64,000 nucleotides of DNA. Origin: Maribacter stanieri. Its GTDB lineage: Bacteria; Bacteroidota; Bacteroidia; Flavobacteriales; Flavobacteriaceae. The stretch lies in the NCBI RefSeq assembly GCF_900112245.1, contig NZ_FOYX01000004.1:1-64000 (forward strand). Direction: 5' to 3'. The position numbers were made by a program, and so were the translations under genes. Below are positions 25,839 through 35,015 of this stretch, one piece after another; position 1 is the first letter of the stretch; each line of letters starts with the position of its first letter. Under the pieces are notes generated by a model. It did no database searches. It was not told the DNA's origin and worked only from the letters and a program-made list of their open reading frames with translations.

Positions 25839-27116
25839 TCAAATCAAATCCAATACTCTTTCTAGTGCCATTCCTCTCGAACCTTTTATAAGTATCGTGG
25901 AGTTTTCTTGAATTTGATTTTCCTTTAAATAATCTTTTAAATTATCAAAACTCTTTAATTTGGTTGCAGTGGTTTTAGTGCGATTAAAATTTTCACCTAT
26001 TAAAAGTACTTGTTCAAAATTTAGTTTTTTGGTTAAATCAGCAATATTTTGATGTTCTTCTTTTGCTGTGTTTCCTAATTCGAACATATCACCAAGAATT
26101 AAAAATTTTCTGTCTTTATTCAAGGTGTAAAAGTTTTCGAGGGCTACAGTCATACTAGAGGGATTTGCATTGTAAGCATCTAGTATTATATAATGTCCAT
26201 TGGTATTTAATATTTGTGATCTATTATTGTTGGGAGTGTATTTGTCAATAGCGTTTTTTACCTCACTTAAATCAACATTGAAATATTTTGCTATTATAAT
26301 CGCCGCACAGCAGTTAGTAAAATTATAAGCACCAATTAAGTTGGATTTTATAATCGTATCCTCAACTTTTATAGTAACAAATGGTTGGGCTTCTACTAAT
26401 TTAATGTTGTAGTACTTAGAATTTTCTGAGCTAAATCCATATTTTTTAGTGTATGTGCCAAGTTTCTCTAATTGGATTGGGTCATCAGCATTTAAGAAAA
26501 TAGACTTATTATTTAAAATCAAGTAATCATACAATTCACTCTTACCTTTTTTCACTCCTTCAATCCCACCAAAGCCTTCTAAATGAGCTTTGCCAAAATT
26601 AGTGATGTAGCCAAAATCTGGTTCTGCTATTTTACATAAGAATTCTATTTCCTTTAAGTGATTTGCACCCATTTCAACAATAGCAATTTCAGTATCTGGT
26701 TGTATTGTCAGAAGTGTTAAAGGAACACCGATATGGTTGTTTAAATTACCTTTGGTGGCTACCGTTTTGTAAGTTTTGCTTATTACAGCGTTAATTAATT
26801 CTTTAGTTGTGGTTTTACCGTTACTACCTGTTAAGCTAATAATTTTAGCACTACAGTAGTTTCTATGGAAATTGGCTAATTCTTGTAAAGCTGTTAGAAC
26901 ATCTTTTACTAGAATTGTCCTGTCATTAAGAATATATTCTTCTTCGTCTATAATTACTAAACTTGCTCCACTGTCAAGGGCTTTCTGCGCATATAGATTG
27001 CCGTTGAAATTTTCTCCTTTGAGAGCGAAGAAAATATCATTCGTTTTAATCTTTCTAGTGTCAGTGCTAATAGAAGGGTTTGCTAAAAAAGCAGAATGTA
27101 AATCTTGAATTTTCAT
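25839..27116 (-). CDS. murF: UDP-MurNAc-tripeptide--D-Ala-D-Ala ligase
   Basis: A 425-residue cytoplasmic Mur ligase that adds D-Ala-D-Ala to the peptidoglycan precursor. The ATP-binding loop GSNGKTT is at 97-103; VEMGANHLKEIEFL, NADDP and ILDAYNANPSSM are MurF signatures. Length is normal. It follows gldJ on the minus strand with a terminator between them, so it probably has its own promoter in that 63-bp gap. Confidence 0.95.
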   Translation of the reverse strand: MKIQDLHSAFLANPSISTDTRKIKTNDIFFALKGENFNGNLYAQKALDSGASLVIIDEEEYILNDRTILVKDVLTALQELANFHRNYCSAKIISLTGSNGKTTTKELINAVISKTYKTVATKGNLNNHIGVPLTLLTIQPDTEIAIVEMGANHLKEIEFLCKIAEPDFGYITNFGKAHLEGFGGIEGVKKGKSELYDYLILNNKSIFLNADDPIQLEKLGTYTKKYGFSSENSKYYNIKLVEAQPFVTIKVEDTIIKSNLIGAYNFTNCCAAIIIAKYFNVDLSEVKNAIDKYTPNNNRSQILNTNGHYIILDAYNANPSSMTVALENFYTLNKDRKFLILGDMFELGNTAKEEHQNIADLTKKLNFEQVLLIGENFNRTKTTATKLKSFDNLKDYLKENQIQENSTILIKGSRGMALERVLDLI

Positions 27117-27129
27117 AAAATCGAAGATA

Positions 27130-27162
27130 AAAAAAAGCCCTTTAAGAAAAGGGCTTTTTTTA
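27130..27162 (-). terminator. gldJ terminator
   Basis: AAAAGCCCTTT and AAAGGGCTTTT-type arms (27133-27158) form a stem with A-run and T-run flanks, between the gldJ stop and the murF start. It works in either direction by symmetry. Confidence 0.8.
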
Positions 27163-27179
27163 GTTCGTAAGGAGAAAAA

Positions 27180-28847
27180 TTATTTAGCTTTTTTTCCTCT
27201 AACTGTTTTATTCTTTGTTTTTGATTTTGAACCAACTCTAGACATTGCACATCTAAAGCCGATGTAATCAGTAGCCATATATTGAGGCAAGTATCTTCTT
27301 TGCGCAGGGTCTAACCAATAAGCTCTATCTCTCCAAGAGCCACCTTTGTAAACTCTAACTTCATCATTAATTAAGGTAGTTCTATTGTTTGAAGAATCAT
27401 AACCTTTAACAAGATTTCCTAATGAATCTCTTTCTACCGAATGCTTAGGAGAGTTATACATTTTCTTATTTGGGTCTTCATCTTCACCATCATTAAATCT
27501 GTCATAAAATCTTGATGAACCAGAATCACCATCTCTGTAGCCTCTATTATCGCTAGAAGAGAAATTTGTTCTTAAATAAGTTTCTTCTTCATCAACAGGT
27601 ACCATTTTTATTTCACCTGGTAAATTTACTGCAACTACTTTTCCGTTTGGTAAAGTATCATATACAATAGAATCTCTTAAGATGTTTACTTTTCCATCTT
27701 CGCCAATAGCGGTTTTCATGTATATATTACCTCTGTAGTAGTTAAAATCACTTACTTCGTCATCAACTATTGGTCGGTAAACATCAGCTGTCCATTCTGC
27801 AACGTTACCAGCCATATCATAAAGACCTAAGTCATTTGGCTTGTAAGACATTACTTGTGCTGTAATATCGGCACCATCGTCAGACCAACCTGCAATTCCG
27901 CCATAATCACCTTTACCTTGCTTAAAGTTAGCTAACTGATCACCTCTACCAACACGTTGTCCGTTTCTAGTGTAATCACCTTCCCAAGGATATTTTTTTC
28001 TACCTCTGTAATTGTTATATTCTCTTTGACCAACTTGAGCCTGAGCAGCATACTCCCATTCAGTCTCTGTAGGTAGTCTGTATTCTGGCATAATAATACC
28101 ACTACTTCTTTTTGCGAAAGCGGACGTACTATCCTTTTTCATTTTTCCTTGTAGAGAATCAATTTGTCCATTATAAACAGATTCTGGTCTGTTTAAGTAA
28201 GCTTCGGTACTAAAGGTACCTTGTACTTCTCCTGTAGCGGCTTGATATTTTGCGTCTTCAGATAAGTAACCTTCTCTTTCTAGCATTACCTCGTTTACAC
28301 GGTCTGTTCTCCATTCAGCAAATTGTGTTGCTTGAATCCAGTTTACACCTACCACTGGGTATTCTGCATATGCTGGGTGTCTAAGGTAATTGTTTGTCAT
28401 TGTTTCGTTGAAGCCTAATCTATTTCTCCAAACCAAAGTATCTGGTAAAGCACCAACATAAATATTCGTGTACTTAGGATTTTCTGGAGGGTAAACACTC
28501 TTTAAATAATCAAGGTATTCCAAATACATTACATTGGTTACCTCTGTCTCATCCATGTAAAAAGATTGTACATGTTGCGATGTAGGGGTGTTGTTCCAAT
28601 CGTGCATAACATCATCTTGTACTTTACCTTTGGTAAAAGTACCACCTTCAACAAATACTAATCCTGGAGCGGTTTCTTGCTCTTTGAAATCGGTATTGTA
28701 TTGAAAACCACCTTCCTTGGCATTTATTTTCCAACCTGTAGCTCTAGACGTGTTTTTTGAAGATGAAGATTTAGAACAGCTACTAACTGTTAATCCTCCT
28801 ACGATTACCGTGCATGAGAGTACAACTTTTATTAAATGTTTTTTCAT
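27180..28847 (-). CDS. gldJ: Gliding motility lipoprotein GldJ
   Basis: A 555-residue outer-membrane lipoprotein required for gliding and for type IX secretion in Flavobacterium johnsoniae. The signal peptide ends at Cys24 (LTVSSCSK). The rest is a formylglycine-generating-enzyme-like domain: FVEGGTFTKG, MDETEVTNVMYLEYL, YRLPTETEWEYAAQ, GNVAEWTADVY and the final VYKGGSWRDRAYW, GFRCAMS. It lacks the redox-active cysteines of true FGEs at the expected place, as in GldJ and GldK. A basic tail (SKTKNKTVRGKKAK) closes the protein. In F. johnsoniae porU and porV adjoin it; here porV follows divergently without porU. Confidence 0.93.
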   Translation of the reverse strand: MKKHLIKVVLSCTVIVGGLTVSSCSKSSSSKNTSRATGWKINAKEGGFQYNTDFKEQETAPGLVFVEGGTFTKGKVQDDVMHDWNNTPTSQHVQSFYMDETEVTNVMYLEYLDYLKSVYPPENPKYTNIYVGALPDTLVWRNRLGFNETMTNNYLRHPAYAEYPVVGVNWIQATQFAEWRTDRVNEVMLEREGYLSEDAKYQAATGEVQGTFSTEAYLNRPESVYNGQIDSLQGKMKKDSTSAFAKRSSGIIMPEYRLPTETEWEYAAQAQVGQREYNNYRGRKKYPWEGDYTRNGQRVGRGDQLANFKQGKGDYGGIAGWSDDGADITAQVMSYKPNDLGLYDMAGNVAEWTADVYRPIVDDEVSDFNYYRGNIYMKTAIGEDGKVNILRDSIVYDTLPNGKVVAVNLPGEIKMVPVDEEETYLRTNFSSSDNRGYRDGDSGSSRFYDRFNDGEDEDPNKKMYNSPKHSVERDSLGNLVKGYDSSNNRTTLINDEVRVYKGGSWRDRAYWLDPAQRRYLPQYMATDYIGFRCAMSRVGSKSKTKNKTVRGKKAK

Positions 28848-29287
28848 AATTAGGACTTGAGTTCAATTTTCATATACTATAGTAGTTTGGTCGCTATAGA
28901 AATATGATACTGTAATTTCTTTTAATTTGTTTGTCACTTTCGCTCAATAGAACGGTGTTTTTATGAGAATATTTTATAATTGAAAATAATTTTAAAAATC
29001 TCAAATCGAACTGTCAATAAATTTAGGCTCGCTTAAATAGGTAAACGCTTAAAACAGCTAATTAGTATGGTTTTAAATATTTCTTTTAGAATGAATATGT
29101 AACTATATGTTTTTGGAATAAATTACTGGAAAGAATACTTATACTTTTAAGGTGGGAATAAAATTTTGTAAAAAATAGATATTCATGCAAGATAACGGGA
29201 AAATGTGCGTTTACATGTAAAATATAAGAGCTCGAAATAGGTTAATCACTATATTTCACCTTTAAAAATTTAAAGAACTATTTTAAG
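28848..29287. other. Divergent intergenic region gldJ / porV
   Basis: The 440-bp AT-rich gap holds no open frame of note and no trace of porU coding sequence that I can detect. It must contain the gldJ and porV promoters, but I find no convincing TAnnTTTG/TTG pair. A 12-bp palindrome, TTTACATGTAAA, is at 29210-29221. Confidence 0.5.
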
Positions 29288-30436
29288 ATGAGAAAAATTT
29301 CAATAATTTTCTTTGTATTGATTATCGGTAAAGTTTTTGCGCAAGATGATCAGCGTGTGATTACTACGGCTGTTCCATTTCTGACAATTGCGGCAGACGC
29401 TAGATCTGCAGGTATGGGAGATATGGGTGTGGCAACTTCTACAGATGCTTTTTCTCAACAATGGAACCCTGCTAAATTTGCTTTTGCTGAGCAAAAAATG
29501 GGAATTGGTGTTAGTTATACCCCATATTTAGAAAGTATAATTACGGATATATCTCTATTAAACGCCAGCTTTTATAACAAGCTAGATGATCAAAGTGCTT
29601 TTGCGGTTAGCTTACGTTATTTTACATTGGGTGAAATAGAATTAAGACAATTTGCAAATGATCCAGGAACAATAGCAAAACCAAATGAATTGGCATTAGA
29701 TGGCTCATATTCTTTAAAACTAAGTCCAACTTTCTCAATGGCTGTCGGTGGTAGATATATAAGGTCTAACTTAAAATTACCGCAAAATGGTTCGGAAGAT
29801 TCTCAAGCGGCCGGTTCATTCGCAGTAGATGTAGCGGGTTACTACAGGTCTAGGGAAATTGCTTATAATAATTTTGATGGTAGATGGAGAGGTGGTTTTA
29901 ATCTTTCTAATATTGGTGGTAAGATTCAATATGATGAAGGTGGTCAAGAAAACTTTTTGCCAAGTAAATTAAGTGTTGGTGGTGGTTTTGATTTTATTTT
30001 AGATCAGGACAACGTAATTGGTGTCACTACAGAATTCAGTAAATTACTTGTGCCAACACCTCAGGATTATGATGGTGACGGAGATGTGGATGCTGCAGAT
30101 AATGATATTTACCAAAATGAAAGTGGGTTCAGCGGTATTTTTAATTCTTTTTCAGATGCTCCCGATGGATTTAGTGAGGAATTAAAAGAATTTACATGGG
30201 CTTTAGGAGCTGAGTATACTTATCAAGATGCTTTCATGTTAAGGACAGGGTATTTTAATGAAAGTGAAGAGAAAGGGTCTAGGAAGTTTTTCACCTTAGG
30301 GGCTGGATTTAAATTTAAAGCGGCACAAGTAGATTTATCATACTTATTTTCAACTTCTCAAGTTAGAAATCCATTGGAAAATACACTTCGTTTTTCTCTT
30401 ACATTTAATTTAGGTGAAGAGTTTTACAACGATTAA
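29288..30436 (+). CDS. porV: Type IX secretion system outer membrane protein PorV
   Basis: A 382-residue outer-membrane beta-barrel (LptO/PorV, FadL-like). The signal peptide ends at Ala18 (KVFAQDD). The mature N-terminus FLTIAADARSAGMGDMGVATSTDAF and the segment FSQQWNPAKFAF are hallmarks of PorV. It escorts secreted proteins from the SprA channel to the attachment complex. A Ca-binding-like acidic loop, DYDGDGDVDAADND, is near residue 260. The cdd and pdhA genes follow as in other Flavobacteriaceae; the sortase gene porU, normally just upstream, is not here. Confidence 0.93.
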   Translation: MRKISIIFFVLIIGKVFAQDDQRVITTAVPFLTIAADARSAGMGDMGVATSTDAFSQQWNPAKFAFAEQKMGIGVSYTPYLESIITDISLLNASFYNKLDDQSAFAVSLRYFTLGEIELRQFANDPGTIAKPNELALDGSYSLKLSPTFSMAVGGRYIRSNLKLPQNGSEDSQAAGSFAVDVAGYYRSREIAYNNFDGRWRGGFNLSNIGGKIQYDEGGQENFLPSKLSVGGGFDFILDQDNVIGVTTEFSKLLVPTPQDYDGDGDVDAADNDIYQNESGFSGIFNSFSDAPDGFSEELKEFTWALGAEYTYQDAFMLRTGYFNESEEKGSRKFFTLGAGFKFKAAQVDLSYLFSTSQVRNPLENTLRFSLTFNLGEEFYND

Positions 30437-30456
30437 TTTTAAAGATTTTATATTTT

Positions 30457-30483
30457 AAAAACCTGCTAAAAGCAGGTTTTTTT
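30457..30483 (+). terminator. porV terminator
   Basis: AAAACCTGCT (30457-30466) and AGCAGGTTTT (30471-30480) form a perfect stem followed by T residues. Confidence 0.85.
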
Positions 30484-30558
30484 ATGTACTTATATTTTTA
30501 TGGTGTTTTTTTAACGACACCAGATTTATATTTGTAGATTGAAAAACAAAATAAACAT

Positions 30559-31047
30559 ATGATTAACCGAAAGAAGATAAGTTTTGATGTTACGGTGTAC
30601 GATGCATTCAATGAATTAAATGATGCAGATCAAACTTTAATGTCAGCGGCTGTTAATGCTAGGCAAAGAGCATATGCCCCTTATTCAAGTTTTAATGTAG
30701 GTGCATCTGTATTATTGGAGAATGGAGAAATCATAGAGGGTAATAATCAAGAAAATGCATCTTATCCATCAGGCTTGTGTGCAGAAAGGGTGGCTGTTTT
30801 TTATGCTGGAGCTAAATACCCAGGTATGCACATAAAGGCTATTGCAATTACCGCGGCATCTTTAAATCATGAAGTTAATGAGCCTGCCGCGCCTTGTGGT
30901 AATTGCCGACAAGCAATTTCTGAGTATGAATTTAGACAAGGGGAACCTATAAGAATTTTATTAATGGGAGAGACTGGTAGTGTTATTGAGTGTAATTCTT
31001 TAGCAGATTTATTGCCGTTAGGATTTAATAGTAGCTTTCTTAATTGA
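30559..31047 (+). CDS. cdd: Cytidine deaminase
   Basis: A 162-residue homotetrameric-type zinc enzyme converting cytidine and deoxycytidine to uridine forms in pyrimidine salvage. The zinc and catalytic residues are visible as CAE (Cys74, Glu76) and PCGNC (Cys113, Cys116). The N-terminal 30 residues are an extension compared with the shortest family members. It lies between porV and pdhA with its own spacing on both sides. Confidence 0.94.
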   Translation: MINRKKISFDVTVYDAFNELNDADQTLMSAAVNARQRAYAPYSSFNVGASVLLENGEIIEGNNQENASYPSGLCAERVAVFYAGAKYPGMHIKAIAITAASLNHEVNEPAAPCGNCRQAISEYEFRQGEPIRILLMGETGSVIECNSLADLLPLGFNSSFLN

Positions 31048-31158
31048 TGATTTTTGCAAAAAAGTATTGTAAATAAACACGTTATATACTTTATTTGTTA
31101 AGCATATAATTTCTTAATGGATTTGCTTCTATTATTTTTATCGGTTCATTTATATGTG

Positions 31159-31166
31159 TATTTTTG
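31159..31166 (+). promoter_or_regulatory. Candidate promoter of the pdhA-E2 operon
   Basis: TATTTTTG fits TAnnTTTG, 70 bases before the pdhA ATG. Downstream, TACCTTGGT occurs twice (31178-31186 and 31192-31200). Confidence 0.4.
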
Positions 31167-31235
31167 CTCTTCTTGTATACCTTGGTCATGTTACCTTGGT
31201 TATCAATTAAGAATTTAAACCTTTAGTTAAAATTG

Positions 31236-32234
31236 ATGAAAAAAATCACCAAGGAAACATATTTAAAATGGTATGCAGACATGCTATTTTGGAGAAAATT
31301 TGAGGACAAATTGGCTGCTGTATACATTCAGCAGAAGGTAAGAGGGTTTTTACATTTGTATAATGGGCAAGAGGCTGTTTTGGCTGGTGCACTTCATGCA
31401 ATGGATTTAACCAAAGACCGAATGATAACCGCTTACAGAAATCACGTTCAACCAATTGGTATGGGTGTTGATCCTAAAATGGTTATGGCAGAACTATTTG
31501 GTAAAGTAACCGGTACCTCAAAAGGTATGGGTGGTTCAATGCATATTTTTTCAAAAGAACATCGTTTTCATGGTGGTCATGGTATCGTAGGAGGGCAAAT
31601 TCCTTTAGGTGCGGGTATGGCTTTCGGCGATAAATATGCAGGTAGAGATAATGTTACTTTGTGTTACATGGGCGATGGTGCCGTTAGACAAGGAGCGTTA
31701 CATGAAACTTTTAACTTAGCTATGTTATGGCAATTACCAGTTGTTTTTATTTGTGAAAACAATGGTTATGCGATGGGAACTTCGGTAGCAAGAACATCTT
31801 TTTCTACAGAAATATGGAAATTAGGTTTAGGTTATGAAATGCCTTGTGGACCGGTTGATGGAATGAATCCTGTTACTGTTGCTCAAGAAATGAATAAAGC
31901 TATTGATAGAGCACGTAGTGGGGGCGGACCAACGTTCCTTGAAATGAAAACTTATAGGTATAGAGGTCATTCAATGTCAGATGCACAGCATTATAGAACT
32001 AAGGATGAAGTTGAAGAATACAAAAAGATAGATCCAATTACTCAAGTATTGGATATTATCAAAGAAAATAATTATGCAACAGACGCTGAAATCAAAGAAA
32101 TTGACAAGAATGTCAAGGCTATGGTTAAGGAGTGCGAGAAGTTTGCAGAAGAATCAGATTATCCACCAGTAAACCAATTATATGATATGGTTTACGAACA
32201 AGAGGATTTTCCATTTGTTCAACATAAATTATAA
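31236..32234 (+). CDS. pdhA: Pyruvate dehydrogenase E1 component, alpha subunit
   Basis: A 332-residue thiamine-diphosphate-dependent subunit that decarboxylates pyruvate together with the E1 beta subunit encoded at 53001. The ThDP motif runs from GDGAVRQGALHE to CENNGYAMGT. The phosphorylation-loop-type region YRYRGHSMSDAQHYRTKDEV is present. I place the start at the ATG at 31236, giving MKKITKETYLKWY; the frame is open one codon earlier only from a TTG. The E2 gene starts four bases after the stop, so they are co-transcribed. Confidence 0.95.
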   Translation: MKKITKETYLKWYADMLFWRKFEDKLAAVYIQQKVRGFLHLYNGQEAVLAGALHAMDLTKDRMITAYRNHVQPIGMGVDPKMVMAELFGKVTGTSKGMGGSMHIFSKEHRFHGGHGIVGGQIPLGAGMAFGDKYAGRDNVTLCYMGDGAVRQGALHETFNLAMLWQLPVVFICENNGYAMGTSVARTSFSTEIWKLGLGYEMPCGPVDGMNPVTVAQEMNKAIDRARSGGGPTFLEMKTYRYRGHSMSDAQHYRTKDEVEEYKKIDPITQVLDIIKENNYATDAEIKEIDKNVKAMVKECEKFAEESDYPPVNQLYDMVYEQEDFPFVQHKL

Positions 32235-32238
32235 TTAG

Positions 32239-33879
32239 ATGGCTATAGTAGTAAATATGCCCCGTTTAAGCGATACCATGGAAGAGGGAACGGTAGCTAA
32301 ATGGTTAAAAAGCGTTGGAGATAAAATAGAAGAAGGAGATATACTGGCTGAAATTGAAACTGATAAAGCGACGATGGAGTTCGAATCTTTCAATGAAGGG
32401 ACCTTGTTACATATAGGTATTCAAGAAGGTGATACTGCTCCTGTTGATAGTTTGTTGGCAATTATCGGTGACGAAGGTGAAGATATTTCAGCTTTGTTAG
32501 GTGGTGGTGCATCAGTTTCTGAATCAGAAGCAAAATCAGCTGAAGAAGAAGTCGTAGTCGAAGATAATTCTGAAGAAGTACAAGGCGGTGGTGAAATTCC
32601 TGAAGGAGTTGAAATAGTTAAGATGCCCCGTTTAAGTGACACCATGGAAGAAGGTACTGTGGCTAGTTGGTTGAAGAAAGTTGGTGATGATGTAGAAGAA
32701 GGGGATATACTAGCGGAGATTGAAACAGACAAGGCTACAATGGAGTTTGAGTCTTTCTATAATGGTAAGTTGTTGTATATAGGAATACAAGAAGGTGAAT
32801 CTTCTCCTGTAGATGCGGTTTTAGCGGTAATAGGTCCGGAAGGTACAGATGTTGATGCTGTTTTAAGTAACAAATCTGGTGGAGCTAAAAAGAGTGTCTC
32901 AAAAAATACTGAAAAAGAAGAAGAGAAATCTTCTGTTGCATCCGATAATAATGAGGTTTCAAAATCAGTTGCAGATGGAGAAAGAATTTTTGCCTCTCCT
33001 TTGGCTAAGAAAATAGCGGCTGATAAAGGTATTGATTTAGCAAAGGTTTCTGGTTCTGGCGATAACGGTAGAATTATTAAAAAAGATATAGAGAATTATA
33101 CTCCAAGTGCAAGTCCTGCACCAGTTGCGGCTCCAAGTGTAAAAACTGAAAATGCAATTGCTTCACAACCGGTTTCTATGGCTTTGCCATCTGGTGAAGA
33201 AGGGACAGAGGAAGTTAAGAATTCTAATATGCGTAAGGCTATAGCCAAAGCATTGGGGAATTCTAAATTTAATGCACCACATTTCTACCTTACGATTGAA
33301 GTGGACATGGATAATGCGAAAGCATCTCGTGCTCAAATTAATAGCTTGCCAGATACTAAAGTATCATTTAATGATATGGTATTGAAAGCTTGTGCTATGG
33401 CACTTAGAAAGCATCCTCAGGTAAATACTTCTTGGAACGGAGATACAACAAAACAACACAAACATATTCATATGGGTGTTGCCGTAGCTGTTGACGAAGG
33501 TTTGGTTGTACCTGTGGTGAAGCATGCAGATTTACTAGGTTTAACGCAGATTGGTAGTGCGGTTAAAGACTTAGCGGGTAAAGCTAGAAATAAGAAAATA
33601 GCACCTTCAGAAATGGAAGGTAGCACGTTTACGGTTTCTAATTTAGGAATGTTCGGTATACTTGAATTTACAAGTATTATCAATCAACCTAATTCTGCTA
33701 TTTTATCTGTAGGTGCAATTGTTGAAAAGCCTGTTGTTAAAAACGGTGAAATTGTAGTAGGTAATACTATGAAATTAACACTTGCTTGTGATCATAGAAC
33801 TGTTGATGGTGCTGTAGGAGCTCAGTTCCTTCAGACATTAAGATATTTTGTAGAGAATCCTGTTACTATGCTAGCATAG
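32239..33879 (+). CDS. Pyruvate dehydrogenase E2, dihydrolipoyl acetyltransferase
   Basis: A 546-residue core subunit with two lipoyl domains (about 3-78 and 125-200), whose lipoylated lysines are Lys43 and Lys165 in ETDKATMEFES, a peripheral-subunit-binding domain (about 250-288; IFASPLAKKIAADKGIDL) and the catalytic acetyltransferase domain (about 325-546) with His519 in DHRTVDG. The two lipoyl domains are almost identical, also in DNA, so they come from an internal duplication. Linkers are rich in Glu, Ser, Ala and Pro. It builds the cytoplasmic pyruvate dehydrogenase complex with PdhA upstream and the E1 beta subunit encoded 20 kb away. Confidence 0.96.
   Translation: MAIVVNMPRLSDTMEEGTVAKWLKSVGDKIEEGDILAEIETDKATMEFESFNEGTLLHIGIQEGDTAPVDSLLAIIGDEGEDISALLGGGASVSESEAKSAEEEVVVEDNSEEVQGGGEIPEGVEIVKMPRLSDTMEEGTVASWLKKVGDDVEEGDILAEIETDKATMEFESFYNGKLLYIGIQEGESSPVDAVLAVIGPEGTDVDAVLSNKSGGAKKSVSKNTEKEEEKSSVASDNNEVSKSVADGERIFASPLAKKIAADKGIDLAKVSGSGDNGRIIKKDIENYTPSASPAPVAAPSVKTENAIASQPVSMALPSGEEGTEEVKNSNMRKAIAKALGNSKFNAPHFYLTIEVDMDNAKASRAQINSLPDTKVSFNDMVLKACAMALRKHPQVNTSWNGDTTKQHKHIHMGVAVAVDEGLVVPVVKHADLLGLTQIGSAVKDLAGKARNKKIAPSEMEGSTFTVSNLGMFGILEFTSIINQPNSAILSVGAIVEKPVVKNGEIVVGNTMKLTLACDHRTVDGAVGAQFLQTLRYFVENPVTMLA
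32257..32780 (+). repeat. Internal tandem lipoyl-domain duplication
   Basis: The DNA starting ATGCCCCGTTTAAG recurs 366 bp downstream (32257 and 32623), and the following roughly 130 bases are highly similar, encoding the repeated MPRLSDTMEEGTVA to ETDKATMEFES lipoyl domain. Confidence 0.85.
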
Positions 33880-33905
33880 AATATTGGTTTTAAAATAGAA
33901 TTGCT

Positions 33906-33938
33906 AAAAGCATCCTTTCAACGGGATGCTTTTTTTTA
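33906..33938 (+). terminator. pdhA-E2 terminator
   Basis: AAAAGCATCC (33906-33915) and GGATGCTTTT form a stem with an eight-base loop and a long T-run, right after the E2 stop. Confidence 0.85.
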
Positions 33939-33965
33939 TCTTTAGATTTTAAATTTGATTTTAAT

Positions 33966-35015
33966 ATGAAACATATAAGTACAGTATTTCTTAGCTTTTT
34001 AGTTTTAAGCTGTGGAGGAGCAAAAGTTGATCAGTCAACAGTTTTAAATCCTACCAATCCAAAAGGTGTAAAGGGTCAGGTTGTTACTAATGCAACTGTT
34101 GAAAAAACGGAAAGTAAAATATCAGCATTAAAGACAGGTACTGGTAGTTTTACAACGTCTGGTGATATTGAAACATCTATGTCTTTCTTGACTTCTGATG
34201 AACTGCAGGGTAGAGACACTGGAAGTGACGGGATAGCTAAGGCTGCAGATTTTATTCAAAATGTATTTGAAGAGTATAATATAGCTCCATATTTTGCATC
34301 TTATAGAGATACTTTATCTAATTATAGTGATGGTACGGCATATAATGTAGTGGGTTTTTTGCCCGGTACCGACGAAAAACTAAAGAATGAGATTGTTATT
34401 ATAGGTGCGCATTATGATCATATTGGGATAATAAGTGGTAATGATGGTGATACAATTGCCAATGGAGCTAATGATAATGCGTCAGGAACAACTACCGTAT
34501 TAGAATTTGCAAAGTATTTTGGTAAATTAAACGGCAATAAGAGAAGTATAGTTTTTGCGCTATTTTCAGCAGAAGAAAAGGGCTTAATGGGCTCAAAACA
34601 TTTAGCCGAGAAGCTTAAAAATGAAAATATTGAATTATACGCTATGTTAAATTTTGAGATGGTTGGTGTGCCTATGGTAGATAAGGACCATAGCTTGTAT
34701 TTAACGGGTTATGAGCTTTCTAATTTAGCCGAGGTTAGTAACAGATATGCGAATAAAAAATTAGTTGGTTTTCTTCCAAAAGCTAAAGAATTTAATTTGT
34801 TTAGAAGGTCAGATAATGCTCCATTTCATGATGCGTTCAACGTGCCTTCTCAAACATATAGTTCTTTTGATTTTACCAATTTTGGTGAGTATCATAAGGT
34901 AGGTGATGAAGCCTCGTTGATGGATTATAATTATATGGAAAAAGTTGTAAATGATGTTATACCTGTGCTTACGGGTATTATTAATTCACCTATTAAAGAA
35001 GTAAAGTATAACTAA
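33966..35015 (+). CDS. M28-family zinc aminopeptidase lipoprotein
   Basis: A 349-residue lipoprotein (Cys16 in LVLSCGGAK) with a peptidase M28 domain (about 60-345). Metal ligands appear in order: GAHYDHIG (His), GANDNASG (Asp), SAEEKG (Glu pair), the VGVPMV region and the final EYHKVGDE (His). It should release N-terminal amino acids in the periplasm or at the cell surface. The stop overlaps the start of the next gene by one base (TAATG), so the two are translationally coupled. Confidence 0.9.
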   Translation: MKHISTVFLSFLVLSCGGAKVDQSTVLNPTNPKGVKGQVVTNATVEKTESKISALKTGTGSFTTSGDIETSMSFLTSDELQGRDTGSDGIAKAADFIQNVFEEYNIAPYFASYRDTLSNYSDGTAYNVVGFLPGTDEKLKNEIVIIGAHYDHIGIISGNDGDTIANGANDNASGTTTVLEFAKYFGKLNGNKRSIVFALFSAEEKGLMGSKHLAEKLKNENIELYAMLNFEMVGVPMVDKDHSLYLTGYELSNLAEVSNRYANKKLVGFLPKAKEFNLFRRSDNAPFHDAFNVPSQTYSSFDFTNFGEYHKVGDEASLMDYNYMEKVVNDVIPVLTGIINSPIKEVKYN

